Shown here one piece after another: positions 38,033-48,883 of a DNA stretch of 64,000 nucleotides. This DNA comes from Bog-756 sp963741055 (lineage in GTDB: Bacteria > Actinomycetota > Acidimicrobiia > Acidimicrobiales > RAAP-2). Position numbers and translations under genes: made by a program. The stretch is from NCBI GenBank assembly GCA_963741055.1, contig CAVUGU010000028.1, positions 1 through 64,000 on the forward strand, given 5' to 3'. How positions within the stretch are numbered: the first letter of the stretch is position 1; each line of letters begins with the position of its first letter. The notes beneath the pieces were generated by a model, which searched no databases, was not told the DNA's origin, and saw only the letters and a list, made by a program, of their open reading frames with translations.

Positions 38033-39504
38033 GGCTCCTCGGACCTCACCGGCGAAACCTGGTGGTCGTCACCAATTGGCGCGACCGGAAACACACCCTG
38101 GCGGGCGGTGCCGAACTGGTCTGCGAGCGACTCGCCCGCGAGTTCGTCGAACGCGGCCACGACGTCGTCCTGTTGACGTCCGCGGTCGCCGGCGAGCCAC
38201 GAAAGGAGCAGGTCGACGGCTACTGGATCGTCCGGCGAGGCGGACGGTGGTCGGTCTACCTCTGGGTGCTGCTCTGGATGCTCCTCTACCGCAAGTACAT
38301 CCGAGGTGTGATCGACAGCCAGAACGGCATCCCCTTCTTCACTCCGCTGGTGGTGAACGACGAACGCCGGTGTTGATGCTGCTGCACCACGTTCATCAGG
38401 ATCAGTTCCACCTCTACTTCCCGCCGGCGGTGGCCAAGCTCGGTCAGTGGGTGGAGCGATTCGGAGCGGGCCTCGTCTATCGCGACCGGACGATCGTCGC
38501 AGTCTCACCCTCGACCCGAAGGGGCGTGCGGCGTCGACTCGGCCTGAAGGGCGACATCGTGGTCATCCCTCCCGGCTCGGACGCGGCGGTCTCTTCGCTG
38601 CCAGGGTATCCGGGGCCGTTCGACCGCCCCGCGCATCGTCAGCGTCGGGCGGCTGGTCCCCCACAAGGGGATGCAGTCGCTCATCGAAGCGATCCCCTCG
38701 GTGATGTCGGAGCTCCCCGAGGTGGAGCTCCACGTGGTCGGGGACGGACCCGAGCGGCGCTCGCTCGAAGCCCTCGTCGAACGGCTCGACCTCGGGGAAC
38801 GAATCGTCATCCACGGCGCACTGACCACCGCCGAGCGGGACCAGCTGATGCGGACGGCGTGGGTGTCGGTCAACGCGTCGGCAGGAGAAGGGTGGGGGAT
38901 CTCGGTCATCGAGGCGAACTCGCTCGGGATCCCGGTGCTCGCCTACCGGCGCCCGGGCCTCCAGGATTCGATCCGCGACGGGGAGACCGGTTGGTTGATC
39001 GAGGAGGACCAGGAGCTCGGCACGGAGATCGCTCGGGTGCTCCACGAGGTGCGAGTCGAGTCCGCCGCAGCGGCGATGGGCAAGCGCGCCCGCCAGTGGG
39101 CCTCACAGTTCACCTGGGACGAGATGGCGGACCAGACGCTCGCACTGCTCCGAGCAGAGGCGGGGCGACTGGCCCATTCACCCAACAACCGGCGGTCCTT
39201 CACCGATCTCGCGACCGTGGTGCGGATCCCTGTCGACCTCTTCCCCCACGGAGTGGCGCCCACCTTCCGCGCCACCGACAAGTGCGTGATGAGCGGAGGC
39301 GACCTGGTCGTCCTGTTGAGGAACACCGACACCGAGACAGCACGTGTCGCCCTGCGCCGGGCCGGCCTGTCCCCGTCGTCGATCGCTGACGAGCGGGTGA
39401 AGATCACTGTCGCCCGACCGGTGGATCTGGTCTCACCGGCCATCTCGGCCGAACCGGTGCTGCGGATCGCCGACGAGGGACAAGAGGACGCACTCGCCGG
39501 CTGA
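38029..39504 (+). CDS. Family GT4 glycosyltransferase (two compensating frameshifts)
   Basis: About 490 residues. The N-terminal GT-B domain begins NLVVVTNWRDRKHTLAGGAE, with a likely donor/acceptor loop. The nucleotide-sugar domain has IVSVGRLVPHKGMQSLIEAI, VVGDGPERRSLE and the E-x7-E motif in AGEGWGISVIEANSLGIPV. Shifts near 38365 and 38630 cancel. The last 120 residues are an unusual beta-rich extension (VRIPVDLFPHGVAPTFRA) beyond the standard GT4 fold. ATG 38029 overlaps the previous TGA, and its own TGA overlaps the next ATG (TGATG), so it is part of a coupled operon. Confidence 0.85.
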
Positions 39505-41136
39505 TGAGCTCCACAGTCCACTACCTGGACACCACTGTCTTCGACCGGCCGATCCCTCGGCCGGTCGCACCCACCGTCGAGCCGAAGAAGCCGTCGGAAC
39601 CCTCGCTGCGTTCGCAGTTGGGGCAGCTGGCGGGACACCGAGCGACCTGGGTGGTGCTGATCGGCGTCGCGGCACTGGCAACCCGTCTCATCGGACTCTC
39701 GACCGCGTACGACATCTTCATCGACGAGACCAGCTACACCAACATCGCGTTGAGCGTCGCGCACGGTCACGGTGTGACGCTCTACGGACTGCCCTTCGTC
39801 CTCCACCCTCCCGCCGGCTTCTACCTCTACGGGCTCACCATCCTCGGCTTCGGGCTGCACGGCGGGACCGAGAGCACGTTGTTCGCGTTACGACAGCTCG
39901 ACGCGGTGCTCGGCGCGGCGACCTGCGTCATGACCTTCCTGCTGGTCGACCGGGTGGCCCATCGGGCGACCGCGGTGGTGGCCGCTCTGTTGATCGCCGT
40001 CGATCCCCTGGTGATCAGCTTCGACAGCCGGGTCATGCTCGAGGCGCCCGCGCAGCTCGCCGTCGTCACCATGTTCTTCTGCGTCGCCTCGGCCGACCTG
40101 GTGAAGGACAACAAGTTCAAGCGAAAGAACCTGTTGGCCGTCGCCGGTCTCGCCGGTGGGATCGCGCTCTCCACCAAGGAGACCTTCGGCCTGGTGGTCC
40201 TTCTGTCCCTTTTGGTGCTCTTCGCCGGCGGATGGATCGTCACCAGACGGGAGCTGTTCCGGGTGACCCTCATCGCCCTCATCACCTACTCCGTGTCGAT
40301 CTTCGCCGACGCGAGCCACTTCGGTCTCAAGGTCTGGTGGAACGCCAAGGTCATCGGGATGTTGCGCCTCATCGGCGCCTACCAGAACAGCGGTTTCAAC
40401 GCACCGAGCACCCACGTGTCGATCTTCTCCCGGATGACCGCCGACGCCAGGGTGTTCGGGGTGACCTACGTCTTGCTCGTCGCCGGAGCTTGTTGCGCGC
40501 TGGGTCTTCTGTGGCGACTCGAACCGTGGTACCGGAGGCGCCTTCTGCGGGGAGACCCGAAGCGACGCGCCGCCTGGATGTGCACGGTCTGGACGTTCGC
40601 GGCGACCGCCTACCTCGCCTACGCGACCGGCATTCGGCACCATCGAGGAGCAGATGTACTACATCCTCTTGCTCCCGGCGGTCATCAGCGTCTGCGTCTG
40701 GGCCGAGGCGCTCGTGAGATATCCCGGCCGTCTCCGCAACGTGGTCGTCGTCGCGCTCGCCGCCGCGCTCGTCTTCGACATGGCGGTGTGGTCGTCGATC
40801 CACAACGGCCACGACGACGAGTACCGGCGACTGGTCAGCTGGGAGTCCACCCACGTCGCTCCGACCGCGGTCGTCTCGTCCACCGACGGCACTTCGCAGT
40901 TCCTGCTGCCACGAGGGGTCATCGGCCAGTGGAGCACCGTGTCGCAACTGAAGGAACACCATGTGGACTACGTGGTCCTCGCAACCCTGCTGGTCGATCA
41001 GGGCTACGGGATGGCCGACCGCTCGTTCGAACAGAAGATCGAACGCTCCGGTCATCTGGTCTTCGAGGCGAACGGAGTCTCCGACGGCAGTCTCCGCGTC
41101 TATGACGTCCGATCGCTGACCGGTGTGTCGCGATGA
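39504..41136 (+). CDS. GT39/ArnT-like membrane glycosyltransferase (frameshifted)
   Basis: Polytopic protein of about 543 residues using a polyprenyl-phosphate sugar donor at the outer membrane face. A cytoplasmic N-terminus of about 50 residues precedes the first helix. The first external loop contains the DIFIDETSYTNIAL acidic motif (the D/E pair expected for GT39/GT83 enzymes) and LHPPAGFYLYGL, like the PPxxY/F of ArnT-type proteins. About ten helices follow. A shift near 40640 moves to the frame of QMYYILLLPAVISV and the soluble C-terminal region. Start and stop both overlap neighbours (TGATG, ATGA). It may add a sugar to a surface glycan or protein. Confidence 0.82.
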
Positions 41137-43580
41137 CCTGCGTCGCAGACACACCACGGCCGGCGGACGCGTCCGACCAACCAACCGGTGGTACCGGAGC
41201 AGCTCCGACGGCAAGGGTGGGAGACGAAGCCGTGGTGGTGTCGGCCACCGGCATCGTCTCGCTGCTCAACTACGCCTACACCCTCATCCTCCTCTGGCTG
41301 CTCCCCACTCGCGAGTTCGCCGAGGTCGGCTCCATCTCCGCGCTGCTTCTCATCTGCGGGACCATCTCGGGCGCGGGACTCCCCTGGGTGCTCGCCCAAG
41401 AGGTGCTCCGTTCCCGCGACGACAAGTTGCGGCGCCGTATCGCGGTGACCTTCTGCCTCGTCGCCACCGTGGTGCAGGGAGCAGCGGCGGGATTGGCCAC
41501 GTGCCTGATCGCGGTGCACTACTCGAGCGGACCGGTGCTGGCCGCGGCCTTCTGCTCGGTCGTCCTCATCTTCGTCGCCGCGACCGCGGCCGGTTACTTC
41601 CAGGGACTGCACCGCTTTCGCCTGATTGCGTCGCTGAAAGTGGGCGAGGTCGTCGTCAAGGTAGGGGCGGGAGTCGGACTGGTGGCCCTCGGCGCAGGGG
41701 CCGGCGGGGCGATCGCCGGGTTTGCGCTCGGCGCGGCAGTGGTGGCGGGGGTCGGGTTGGTGATGATGGCGCCCGACGTGAGAGTGACGTGGGACGCGCT
41801 GGCAGGGCGCAGACTGTGGGCCCCCACCCAAGGTCTGATGGCCATCCAGGGGGGCGTGGCGGTCCTCGCCAGCATGGACGTGGTGATCGCGAGCTTGATC
41901 CTCGGAGCGCAACCCGCGCTCGCGACCTATCAGGCCGCCAACATCCTCGGTCGGGTGCCGGTCTTCGTCGGCGCGGCCCTCTCGATCGTCGTCTTCCCGA
42001 AGATGATCGCGGGCGATGGTCACCCTCGGATGCTGATTCGCGACAGTCTGACCTTGTACGTGCGGCTGTGCGTTCCGATCACCCTCGTCGCGGCCACCCT
42101 TCCGGCGTCGGTCGTCGGGATGCTCTTTCCTGCGCGCTATGGGAACGTGGGCTCGGTCCTCCCCTGGGCGGCGCTGGCAGGCCTGGTCATGGGGGTGGTG
42201 AACCTGACCACCACCTACTTCCAGGCGGCCGGGATCTTCCGGCGCACGACGTCGCTGTTGGCGTTCGGAGTGGCGCTCTCCGCCGCGCTCGACGTGTTCG
42301 GTCTGAAGCTCCATGGGATCATCGGTCTGGCGATCGCGGTCGGGCTCGGTGCCGCGGTGGTCTCGGCCGGTCTGGCGCGGGAGATCCATCGGACGTGGCC
42401 CGGGGCGCTGAGCGGGGTGTGGCGCCCGAGCGTGCGAGTGATCCTCTGGTGCCTCCCGCTGGTTCTCCTCCGCCATCACCTCGCGATCTGGTCGCTCTGG
42501 GCGGCCGCCTGCGCGGGCGCCTTCTGTCTCCGGGGCCTGGCCGGCGTCTCGGGCGCCGCGAGCGGTCCGACCGGCTCGGTCCGGCCGCGGGTGCTCCATC
42601 TCGGCTACGAGGATCCCGGTCGACCCGGGACCGGCGGAGGATCGGTCCGTACCCACCAGATCAACCGACGACTGGCCGAATCGTTCGACATCACCGTCGT
42701 CTGTGCCCGCTACCGGGGCTGCCGAGCGCGGATCGAAGACGGCGTCCGCTACGTGCACGTCGGTGTTCCGGGCGGGTACTTCGGGGAGAAACTCGCGTAC
42801 TTCGCGTGCCTTCCCTGGGCACTGCTCAAGTACGACTCCGATCTGGTGATCGAGGACTTCGGCGCGCCCTTCTCCTCGGTTGCGGTCCCGTGGATGACCG
42901 CACGGCCGGTCCTCGGCGTCGTGCAGTGGCTGTTCGCAAACGAGAAGAGCAAGCAGTACCACCTGCCGTTCTCCGTCGTCGAACGTCTGGGCGTGCGTTC
43001 GCATCGTCGGATGATCGCGGTCTCCGACGATCTCGGGGCCGAGCTAGCGGAGCGCAACCCACGGGCCGAGGTCACCGTCGTCGCCAACGGACTCGACGAA
43101 GGCGCGTTCGACTCCTACGACCGGACCCGCTCGGGCATCGCCTACCTCGGTCGGCTCGAGACTGCGCAGAAGGGACTGGACCTCCTCCTCGAGGCGTTCG
43201 CGCAGGTCGCCGACCAGATCGAGCAGGATCTGATCCTCGGGGGCGACGGTCCCGATCGCGACGACCTGGTCGCGCAGGCGGACCGATTGGGTATCGGCGA
43301 CCGGGTGCGGTTCGTCGGTCGGATCGCCGCCGCCGACCGCTTCGATTGGTTGGCCGGCGCCGACCTCGTCGCGATGCCGAGCCGTTACGAGACCTTCGGA
43401 ATGGTAGCGGCCGAGGCGCTGGCGGTGGGCACCCCGGTCGTCGCCTTCGACATCCCCTGTCTGCGCGCGCTCGTCGACGAGGACGTCGGGCGCCGGGTAC
43501 CCGCATTCGAGGTCGAGGCGTTCGCCGCGGCGCTGTTGGCGCTCGCGCACGACGCGGAGCTTCGTCGGCGAGCTCGGTGA
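41133..43580 (+). CDS. Polysaccharide flippase fused to a GT4 glycosyltransferase
   Basis: One uninterrupted frame. Residues 1-470 are a Wzx/MATE-like lipid-linked oligosaccharide flippase with 12-14 helices (ISLLNYAYTLILLWLLPTRE-like start, AATAAGYFQGLHRFR, FPKMIAGDGHPRMLIRDS). From about 485, RVLHLGYEDPGRPGTGGGS starts a GT4 glycosyltransferase with GIAYLGRLETAQKGLDLLLE, LGGDGPDRDDLV and PSRYETFGMVAAEALAVG (E-x7-E). The frame stops at 43580 inside the GT4 C-terminus. Homology continues one frame over (LNWDDLAAEQGQVYRRLLEH) to about 43680, and no stop triplet occurs in any forward frame from 43581 to 43707. The protein may therefore continue into the next entry. Confidence 0.85.
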   Translation: MTCVADTPRPADASDQPTGGTGAAPTARVGDEAVVVSATGIVSLLNYAYTLILLWLLPTREFAEVGSISALLLICGTISGAGLPWVLAQEVLRSRDDKLRRRIAVTFCLVATVVQGAAAGLATCLIAVHYSSGPVLAAAFCSVVLIFVAATAAGYFQGLHRFRLIASLKVGEVVVKVGAGVGLVALGAGAGGAIAGFALGAAVVAGVGLVMMAPDVRVTWDALAGRRLWAPTQGLMAIQGGVAVLASMDVVIASLILGAQPALATYQAANILGRVPVFVGAALSIVVFPKMIAGDGHPRMLIRDSLTLYVRLCVPITLVAATLPASVVGMLFPARYGNVGSVLPWAALAGLVMGVVNLTTTYFQAAGIFRRTTSLLAFGVALSAALDVFGLKLHGIIGLAIAVGLGAAVVSAGLAREIHRTWPGALSGVWRPSVRVILWCLPLVLLRHHLAIWSLWAAACAGAFCLRGLAGVSGAASGPTGSVRPRVLHLGYEDPGRPGTGGGSVRTHQINRRLAESFDITVVCARYRGCRARIEDGVRYVHVGVPGGYFGEKLAYFACLPWALLKYDSDLVIEDFGAPFSSVAVPWMTARPVLGVVQWLFANEKSKQYHLPFSVVERLGVRSHRRMIAVSDDLGAELAERNPRAEVTVVANGLDEGAFDSYDRTRSGIAYLGRLETAQKGLDLLLEAFAQVADQIEQDLILGGDGPDRDDLVAQADRLGIGDRVRFVGRIAAADRFDWLAGADLVAMPSRYETFGMVAAEALAVGTPVVAFDIPCLRALVDEDVGRRVPAFEVEAFAAALLALAHDAELRRRAR

Positions 43581-43706
43581 CGCCGGTCCCGCGCGGGTGG
43601 CGTCCCTCAACTGGGACGATCTGGCGGCGGAGCAGGGCCAGGTCTACCGACGACTGCTCGAGCACGACCAGGATCATGCTTCCGCTCGGCGGATCGGGCC
43701 CGGACG

Positions 43707-46363
43707 GTGGTCGGTCTCTTCGCGGCGCAGCAGGAGGTCACTCCGGATCGGGTGGCGGTGTCCGACCGCGACACAGAGTGGACCTACGCGGACCTCGGGC
43801 GGGCAGCGGCGGAAATCACCACGGAGTTACAGGCGTGCGGCATCGGGCCGGGGGAGCGGGTCGGGGTGTGCCTGCCCCGTTCGAAGGAGGCCGTTGCCGC
43901 CATGCTCGGGGTCTGGGGGGCACGTGCAACGTACGTGCCCCTCGACCCCGAGTACCCCTCCGCCAGGCTGCGCGCCATGTGCGAGCGGGTCGGCATCTCG
44001 GTGGTCATCGGAGTCCCCCGGCGGTTCGCACCGCCTCGGCGCATCGTTCACCGTGGTCGATCCTTCCGCGATCGGGGATCGTGCGCGAGCGGGCGCGACC
44101 GACGGCAGCCGCCTGGTCGAGCCCGCACCGGAGGCCGCCGCGTACATCCTCTTCACCTCGGGGTCGTCGGGTCGCCCGAAGGCGGTGGAAGTGGCCCACG
44201 AGAGCCTGACCAGCGTGTTGGAGTGGGTACACGCAACCTTTTCTCCCGACGAGTTGGCCGTCACCACCACCTCCATCTCGTTCAGCTTCGATCCGTTCGT
44301 TCTGGAGGTGCTCGGTCCGCTGACCGTCGGCGGGACGGTGCGGGTCATCCCGAGCGCACTGGCGATCGCCGACCTCGAGCCCGGGGTGACCCTGCTCGCC
44401 AACACCCCGTCGGTCCTCTCCGAACTGTGGCGCGCCGGCCGTCTGCCCTCGACGCTGAAGACGATCATCTCGGGCGGCGAGACCCTTTCCGCGTCGCTCG
44501 CGAGCGGCCTGCTCCGCGACACCTCCGTCTCGCGACTGGTCAACACCTACGGACCGACCGAGGCGACGGTGCTCGCCACCGCGCACGAGGTCGATCTGCC
44601 GGTCGGCGAGCCGGTACCGATCGGCCGCCCGTTGCCCGGGGCCGGTGTGGTGCTCCTCGACGACGGGTCCGAGGAGGTTCCGTGCGGAACCATCGGCGAG
44701 ATCTGCATCTTCGGCCCACAGGTCGCGCTCGGGTACGTCGGTGATCCGGAGGAAACCGCCCTCCGGTTCGTCGAGTGGACGAGCGACACCAGGACGCGGA
44801 CCAGGATGTACCGGACCGGGGATCTCGGTCGGCGCCACGAGGACGGCGTCGTCCAGTTCTGCGGGCGGAAGGACCGCCAGCTCAAGCTCCGCGGCTACCG
44901 CGTCGAGCCCGGCGAGATCGAGACCGCGCTGGTGCGCCATCCGGACGTCGACCAGGCGGTCGTCATCTGTGTCGGAAACGGATCCGGCGCGAAGCTGGTC
45001 GCGTACGCCACCGGCGCGGCACCGGCGTTGAGCTCGGTCGACCTCCACGCGTGGTTACAGCAATCGTTGCCGCCCTACCTGGTGCCCGTCGCACGTCCTC
45101 GTGGTGGACGCGTTTCCGGTGAACGCGAACGGGAAGGTGGCGATCGACCGGCTTCCTCCGGGGCTTCCGGCGCGGATCGTCCGCGACCGGCCCGCAGCGC
45201 CCCCGACCGAGGGCCCCGATCCGGCCGGATCGAGGGCCGCCGCCGTGGCCCGGCTGGCCGCTGTGATCCTCGACGACGAAGGACCGATCGGAGCGGACGA
45301 CGACTTCCTCGAGGACCTCGGGGGAAGCTCGCTCGCCCTGTTCCAATTGCTCACCGCGATCGAAGAGGAGTTCTCCTGTCGCATCGAGATCGGGCGAATT
45401 CTCGAGGACACCACCATCAGGGGTCTCGCCGCGCTGGTGGGCGCCGACTCGGACGACCCGCGGTACTTGTCGGTCCACGAGGAGGGCCGTCTGGATCCGA
45501 TCTACATGATCCACGCCTACCTGGGCACTGCGCTCCGGTACCGGCGTCTCGGGCGCTACCTGTCCGCGGACCGACCCCTGGTCGGCATCCAGGTCCAGGC
45601 GTTCGACGATCCGACGAGCGCGGCCCGGACCTCCATCGAGCAGATGGCCGAGGAGGCGGCAGCACAGATCCAGGCGCTCCGGCCCGAGGGTCCGTACCTA
45701 CTCGGCGGCCACTCGGCCGGAGGTCTGGTGGCCTACGAAGCAGCCCGGCTGTTGGCGAACGCCGGTGAAACCGTGCCGCTCGTCGTGCTGCTCGACAGCC
45801 CGGTTCCACGGTCACCGGTCCACTACGTCTTCGCCGAAGCGGTGGTGAACTGGCCGGACATCCGATTCGCCGACGCCGCGGAGCGACGGAGACAGCTCCG
45901 CTCGGTGCTCGAGAGCCGTTGGAGCCGGTTCCGACGAAGTCCCGAGACGGACCGGGTGGGGGCCGCCATCACCAGTTCGTACCGCGCGAGCAACCTCGCG
46001 GTGAAGCGCTACCGGCCCGGCGCGTACGCCGGCGACGTCGCGGTCCTGTCCACCCGGCAGGGCGCAATGGTGGCCTTGGGCAAGCGCGATCTCGGATGGC
46101 GATCCGTGGTGCGTGGGCAGGTGACCACCATCGAGATCCCCGGGTTCCACAACACGATCTTCGAGGAACCACAGCTCGAGATCGTCGGCCGTCATCTCGA
46201 CCGGCTGGTGGATCAGGTCGACGGAGGTCGCTTCCCGAACAGCGCGGATGGGCTCCGGGCGTCGCCAACCGACCACGGGGACCGCTCGGACACCGGACGC
46301 CCCCGATCGTCGGCGAGGGCGACCACCACGGTTCCCTCCGGCCGGTCCGGGATCGCGATCTGA
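43707..46363 (+). CDS. NRPS-like adenylation-carrier-thioesterase unit (frameshifted)
   Basis: Activates one acid, loads it on a carrier and releases it. A-domain: LFAAQQEVTPDRVAVSD start, ILFTSGSSGRPKAVEV (A3), SFSFDPFVLEVLG (A4, with the Asp that binds the alpha-amino group), NTYGPTEATV (A5), YRTGDLGRRHEDG and KLRGYRVEPGEIE (A7-A8), NANGKVAIDRLP (A10 Lys). Carrier: FLEDLGGSSLALFQL, with the phosphopantetheine Ser. Thioesterase: LGGHSAGGLVAYEAA, with the Ser nucleophile, and a late His in IPGFHNTIF. Shifts occur near 44035 and 45090. There is no condensation domain. GTG 43707 is a formal start; an ATG at 43676 in another frame, or direct fusion to the preceding GT4, are alternatives. The A4 Asp favours an amino acid substrate. 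Confidence 0.85.
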
Positions 46364-47008
46364 CGAACGTGCCATCGGCGTCGACCCTCCGCGACGACCG
46401 ACGACTCCGACCAGAGCAGCTCCGCGACGTCCACGGTCGACGGGTCGTCGGCGAGGCTTCGACCGGCGGCCTTCAAGACGGCTTCCTTCGCCGTCCACAG
46501 TCGGAGGAACCCGATCGCCCGACGCTCGCCGGAGAGCGAGGCGATGCTCTGTTGCTCTCGGTCGCTCATCGCCCGCGATTCGGGCCGAGTCTTCGAACCC
46601 ACGATCTCGACGTCCACCCCGACCGCGGAGGGTGCCACCGCGATCACCGCCAGATTTCCGCTCGAAGAGACGCTGAATGCGATCGGTGTGCCCGAGACGA
46701 AGGGCTTCCCGTGATCGGTGGCGCCACACTGAGGACAAAGTCGGGAGATGACCAGTCTGCTCCGGTCGGTTCCGAGCCTTCGGGCCAGGATGGTCCGGGT
46801 CGCCGACCGTCGTGCGAGCAGTCGGCGAGCGTGGGCAGGTTGACGGAGACGTGCGGCCTGCAGGCGATCGGCGGTGGGCAGCTCGGACTCGTCGAGACGC
46901 GACGCGGCCCATGCGTCGAGATCGACGACGAAGAGATCGATGTCGTCGCGGGTGGCAAGGGTTGAACCCTGGCTCGGGCGAGAGGCTGTCGTCGGTTCGA
47001 GGGGTCAT
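46213..47008 (-). CDS. 4'-phosphopantetheinyl transferase, Sfp type (frameshifted)
   Basis: Transfers phosphopantetheine from CoA to carrier-protein Ser, presumably the carrier of the convergent gene. Motifs: ATRTILARRLG, LCPQCGATDHGKPFVSG, FSVSSSGNLAVIAV, the metal-binding VGVDVEIVG (DxE) and LWTAKEAVLKAAGRSL (WxxKEA). ATG 47008 opens a short frame. A shift near 46965 enters the long frame, which itself has no ATG, GTG or TTG start before 46647. The 3' end overlaps the end of the thioesterase gene by about 150 bases, unusual and perhaps caused by an indel in either tail. About 264 residues. Confidence 0.85.
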
Positions 47009-47017
47009 GGTCGGTTG

Positions 47018-47044
47018 GACACGTCTGCCGGTCGGCAGCGTGTC
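47018..47044. promoter_or_regulatory. Inverted repeat in divergent promoter region
   Basis: GACACGTCTGCC and GGCAGCGTGTC form an 11-bp stem with a single-T bulge around a GGTC loop, 10 bases upstream of the phosphopantetheinyl transferase ATG and 120 bases before the hotdog gene. It could be an operator or a leader hairpin. Confidence 0.45.
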
Positions 47045-47163
47045 GAGGAAGGTACGGATTCCATTCTGGACCGGTCACGAGGGCTCCGTTGCGCAGCGCC
47101 GATTTGGATTCCGACGTGCCGGTGTCGCTAGCGTTCGTTCGCCATGACCAGCTCGAGCTGCCC

Positions 47164-47971
47164 GTGACCGACATCTCGCCGGATCGGCTCCACATCGCCG
47201 GTCGGCTCGGTGTGACCGCGCAGGCGACCGAGGGCGGAATCGTCCTCGAGCTCCTGGCCCGCCCCGAGGTGCTGCACCACGGGGTGGTGCGGATCAGCGT
47301 GCTGTCGTTCCTCGTCGACGCCGTCGCAGGGATCGTGGTCGATACCGATCCGGACGCCTGGGCGCTCACGTCGGACATGTCGGTCCGGATGCGAGCGCTG
47401 CCGGCACCCGCTCGTATCGAAGCCACCGGGACCGTCCTGCGGCAGGGTCGGCGGTCGACCACCTCCAAGGTCGAGCTGGTCACCGGCAGCGGAGCGCCCG
47501 TCGCCACCGGCGCGATCGGCTTCGCCACCATCGCCCGTCGCGAGGGCGATCCGCCGAAACCCACACTGAACACCGAGAGTGCGGCGGCCATCTTCCGCGG
47601 GACGGCCTCGCTCGCGGGACCTCTCCGAGAGGTGGCCGGCATCGAGCCGCTCGACCCCGCGAACGGCGAGGTCGAGATGGCGGTCACCCCCCAGCTCCGC
47701 AACCCGGCCGGGACCTTGCAGGGCGCGATGGTCGCCCTCCTGGCCGAGGCCGCGGCCGAGGACCTGGTGTCGACGCGCTTCGACGACACCCTGCGTGGTG
47801 ACCGAGCTCGATCTCCGCTACCTCGCGCAGGCTCGGGTCGGTCCGGTCCGCTCGAGGTGCCGGCTACTCGGCACCGCTCCCGATTCGCCGGTCGAAGTCG
47901 AGCTCTTCGACACCTCGGAGGAGCGGATCACGACGCTCGTCTACGCGCGGGCGACTGCCGTGCCCGGCTAG
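47164..47971 (+). CDS. Double-hotdog acyl-CoA thioesterase-like protein (frameshifted)
   Basis: About 268 residues from GTG 47164. Two hotdog folds are visible: the first around HHGVVRISVLSFLVDAVAGI, the second around RNPAGTLQGAMVALLAEAAA, the latter like the central helix and active-site region of PaaI/4HBT thioesterases. A shift near 47795 is needed to continue into TELDLRYLAQARVGPVRS and the stop at 47969-47971. An ATG at 47144 in another frame would be a better start if an indel lies just before 47164. It may release or edit acyl-CoA; its tie to the NRPS-like locus is only by position. Confidence 0.65.
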
Positions 47972-48021
47972 ACCCGTCGGTACGCTCGGCGTGCAACGCC
48001 CGAGCGCGAGAGGAGTCCGAG

Positions 48022-48809
48022 ATGGAGTCCGAGTACCCCGAAGCCCTCACCGAGATCAACCACGTCGAGCCGGTCCCGCGGCGCATTCGTGGCTTCGTCG
48101 GGGCGGAGGCCATCTTCGACACGAAGCGTGCTCTCTACGTCTGGGAATGGCCCCACTTTCCGCAGTACTACATCCCGATCAAGGACATCCGACCCGACGT
48201 CCTCGTCGACGAGGACACCACCCAGCACAGTCCACGAGGATCCGTCGCGCTCCAAGGGCTCCGCATCGGCGAGATCCACCGTCCTCACAGCGCCAAGGTG
48301 ATCGCCGAGAGCCCGATCGAGGATACTGAGCGGCACCGTTCGCTTCGAGTGGAGCGCGCTCGACGCATGGTTCGAAGAGGACGAACGGGTGTACGTCCAC
48401 CCGCGCAGTCCCTATACCCGTGTCGATGCGCTGCGCTCGACCCGCCCGGTTCGAATCGAGATCGAGGGAGTCGTGTTGGCCACGTCGACCTCCCCGGTGA
48501 TGGTGTTCGAGACCGGTCTTCCGACCCGGTACTACCTGAACCCGACCGACGTCGACTTCTCCCGTCTGCTGCCGTCGGACACGGTCACCGAATGCCCGTA
48601 CAAGGGGACCACCAGCGGCTACTGGTCGGCCGAGATCGGAAACGAGGTCCGTCCCGACATCGCGTGGACCTACGCCTTCCCGACCCGGCAAGTGCAGCCG
48701 ATCGCGGGCTTGATCGCCTTCTACAACGAGAAGGTCGACACGTACCTCGACGGCGATCTGCTCGAGCGGCCGGACACCCACTTCTCGCCCGAAGCGCGCC
48801 GGCCGCTGA
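48022..48809 (+). CDS. DUF427 domain protein, two domains (frameshifted)
   Basis: DUF427 proteins are small beta-tent-fold proteins of unknown role, common in actinobacteria. Two copies are seen: residues about 18-105 (AEAIFDTKRALYVWEWPHFPQYYIP) and about 140-240 (YYLNPTDVDFSRL, CPYKGTTSGYWSAEIG, AWTYAFPTRQVQPIAGLIAFYNEK). A shift near 48325 joins them. ATG 48022 has GAGGAGTCCGAG upstream. Homology ends near 48785. The frame as sequenced runs on to 49012 through hairpins, while a one-base shift would stop at TGA 48807-48809, which is used here. Confidence 0.75.
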
Positions 48810-48811
48810 GG

Positions 48812-48878
48812 GTTCACTGCCCGAGCCGACCAATCCGGAGATCCGCCATCCTGGATGTCGCCGGCCCGGGCAGTGAAC
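48812..48878. terminator. Long perfect inverted repeat 1 (12-bp arms)
   Basis: GTTCACTGCCCG (48812-48823) and CGGGCAGTGAAC (48867-48878) are perfect reverse complements with a 43-base loop that has its own ATCC/GGAT pairing. It follows the DUF427 gene and precedes, in mirror view, the end of the aldo/keto reductase gene. Terminator, structured RNA or small mobile repeat are all possible. Confidence 0.5.
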
Positions 48879-48883
48879 TAGCC

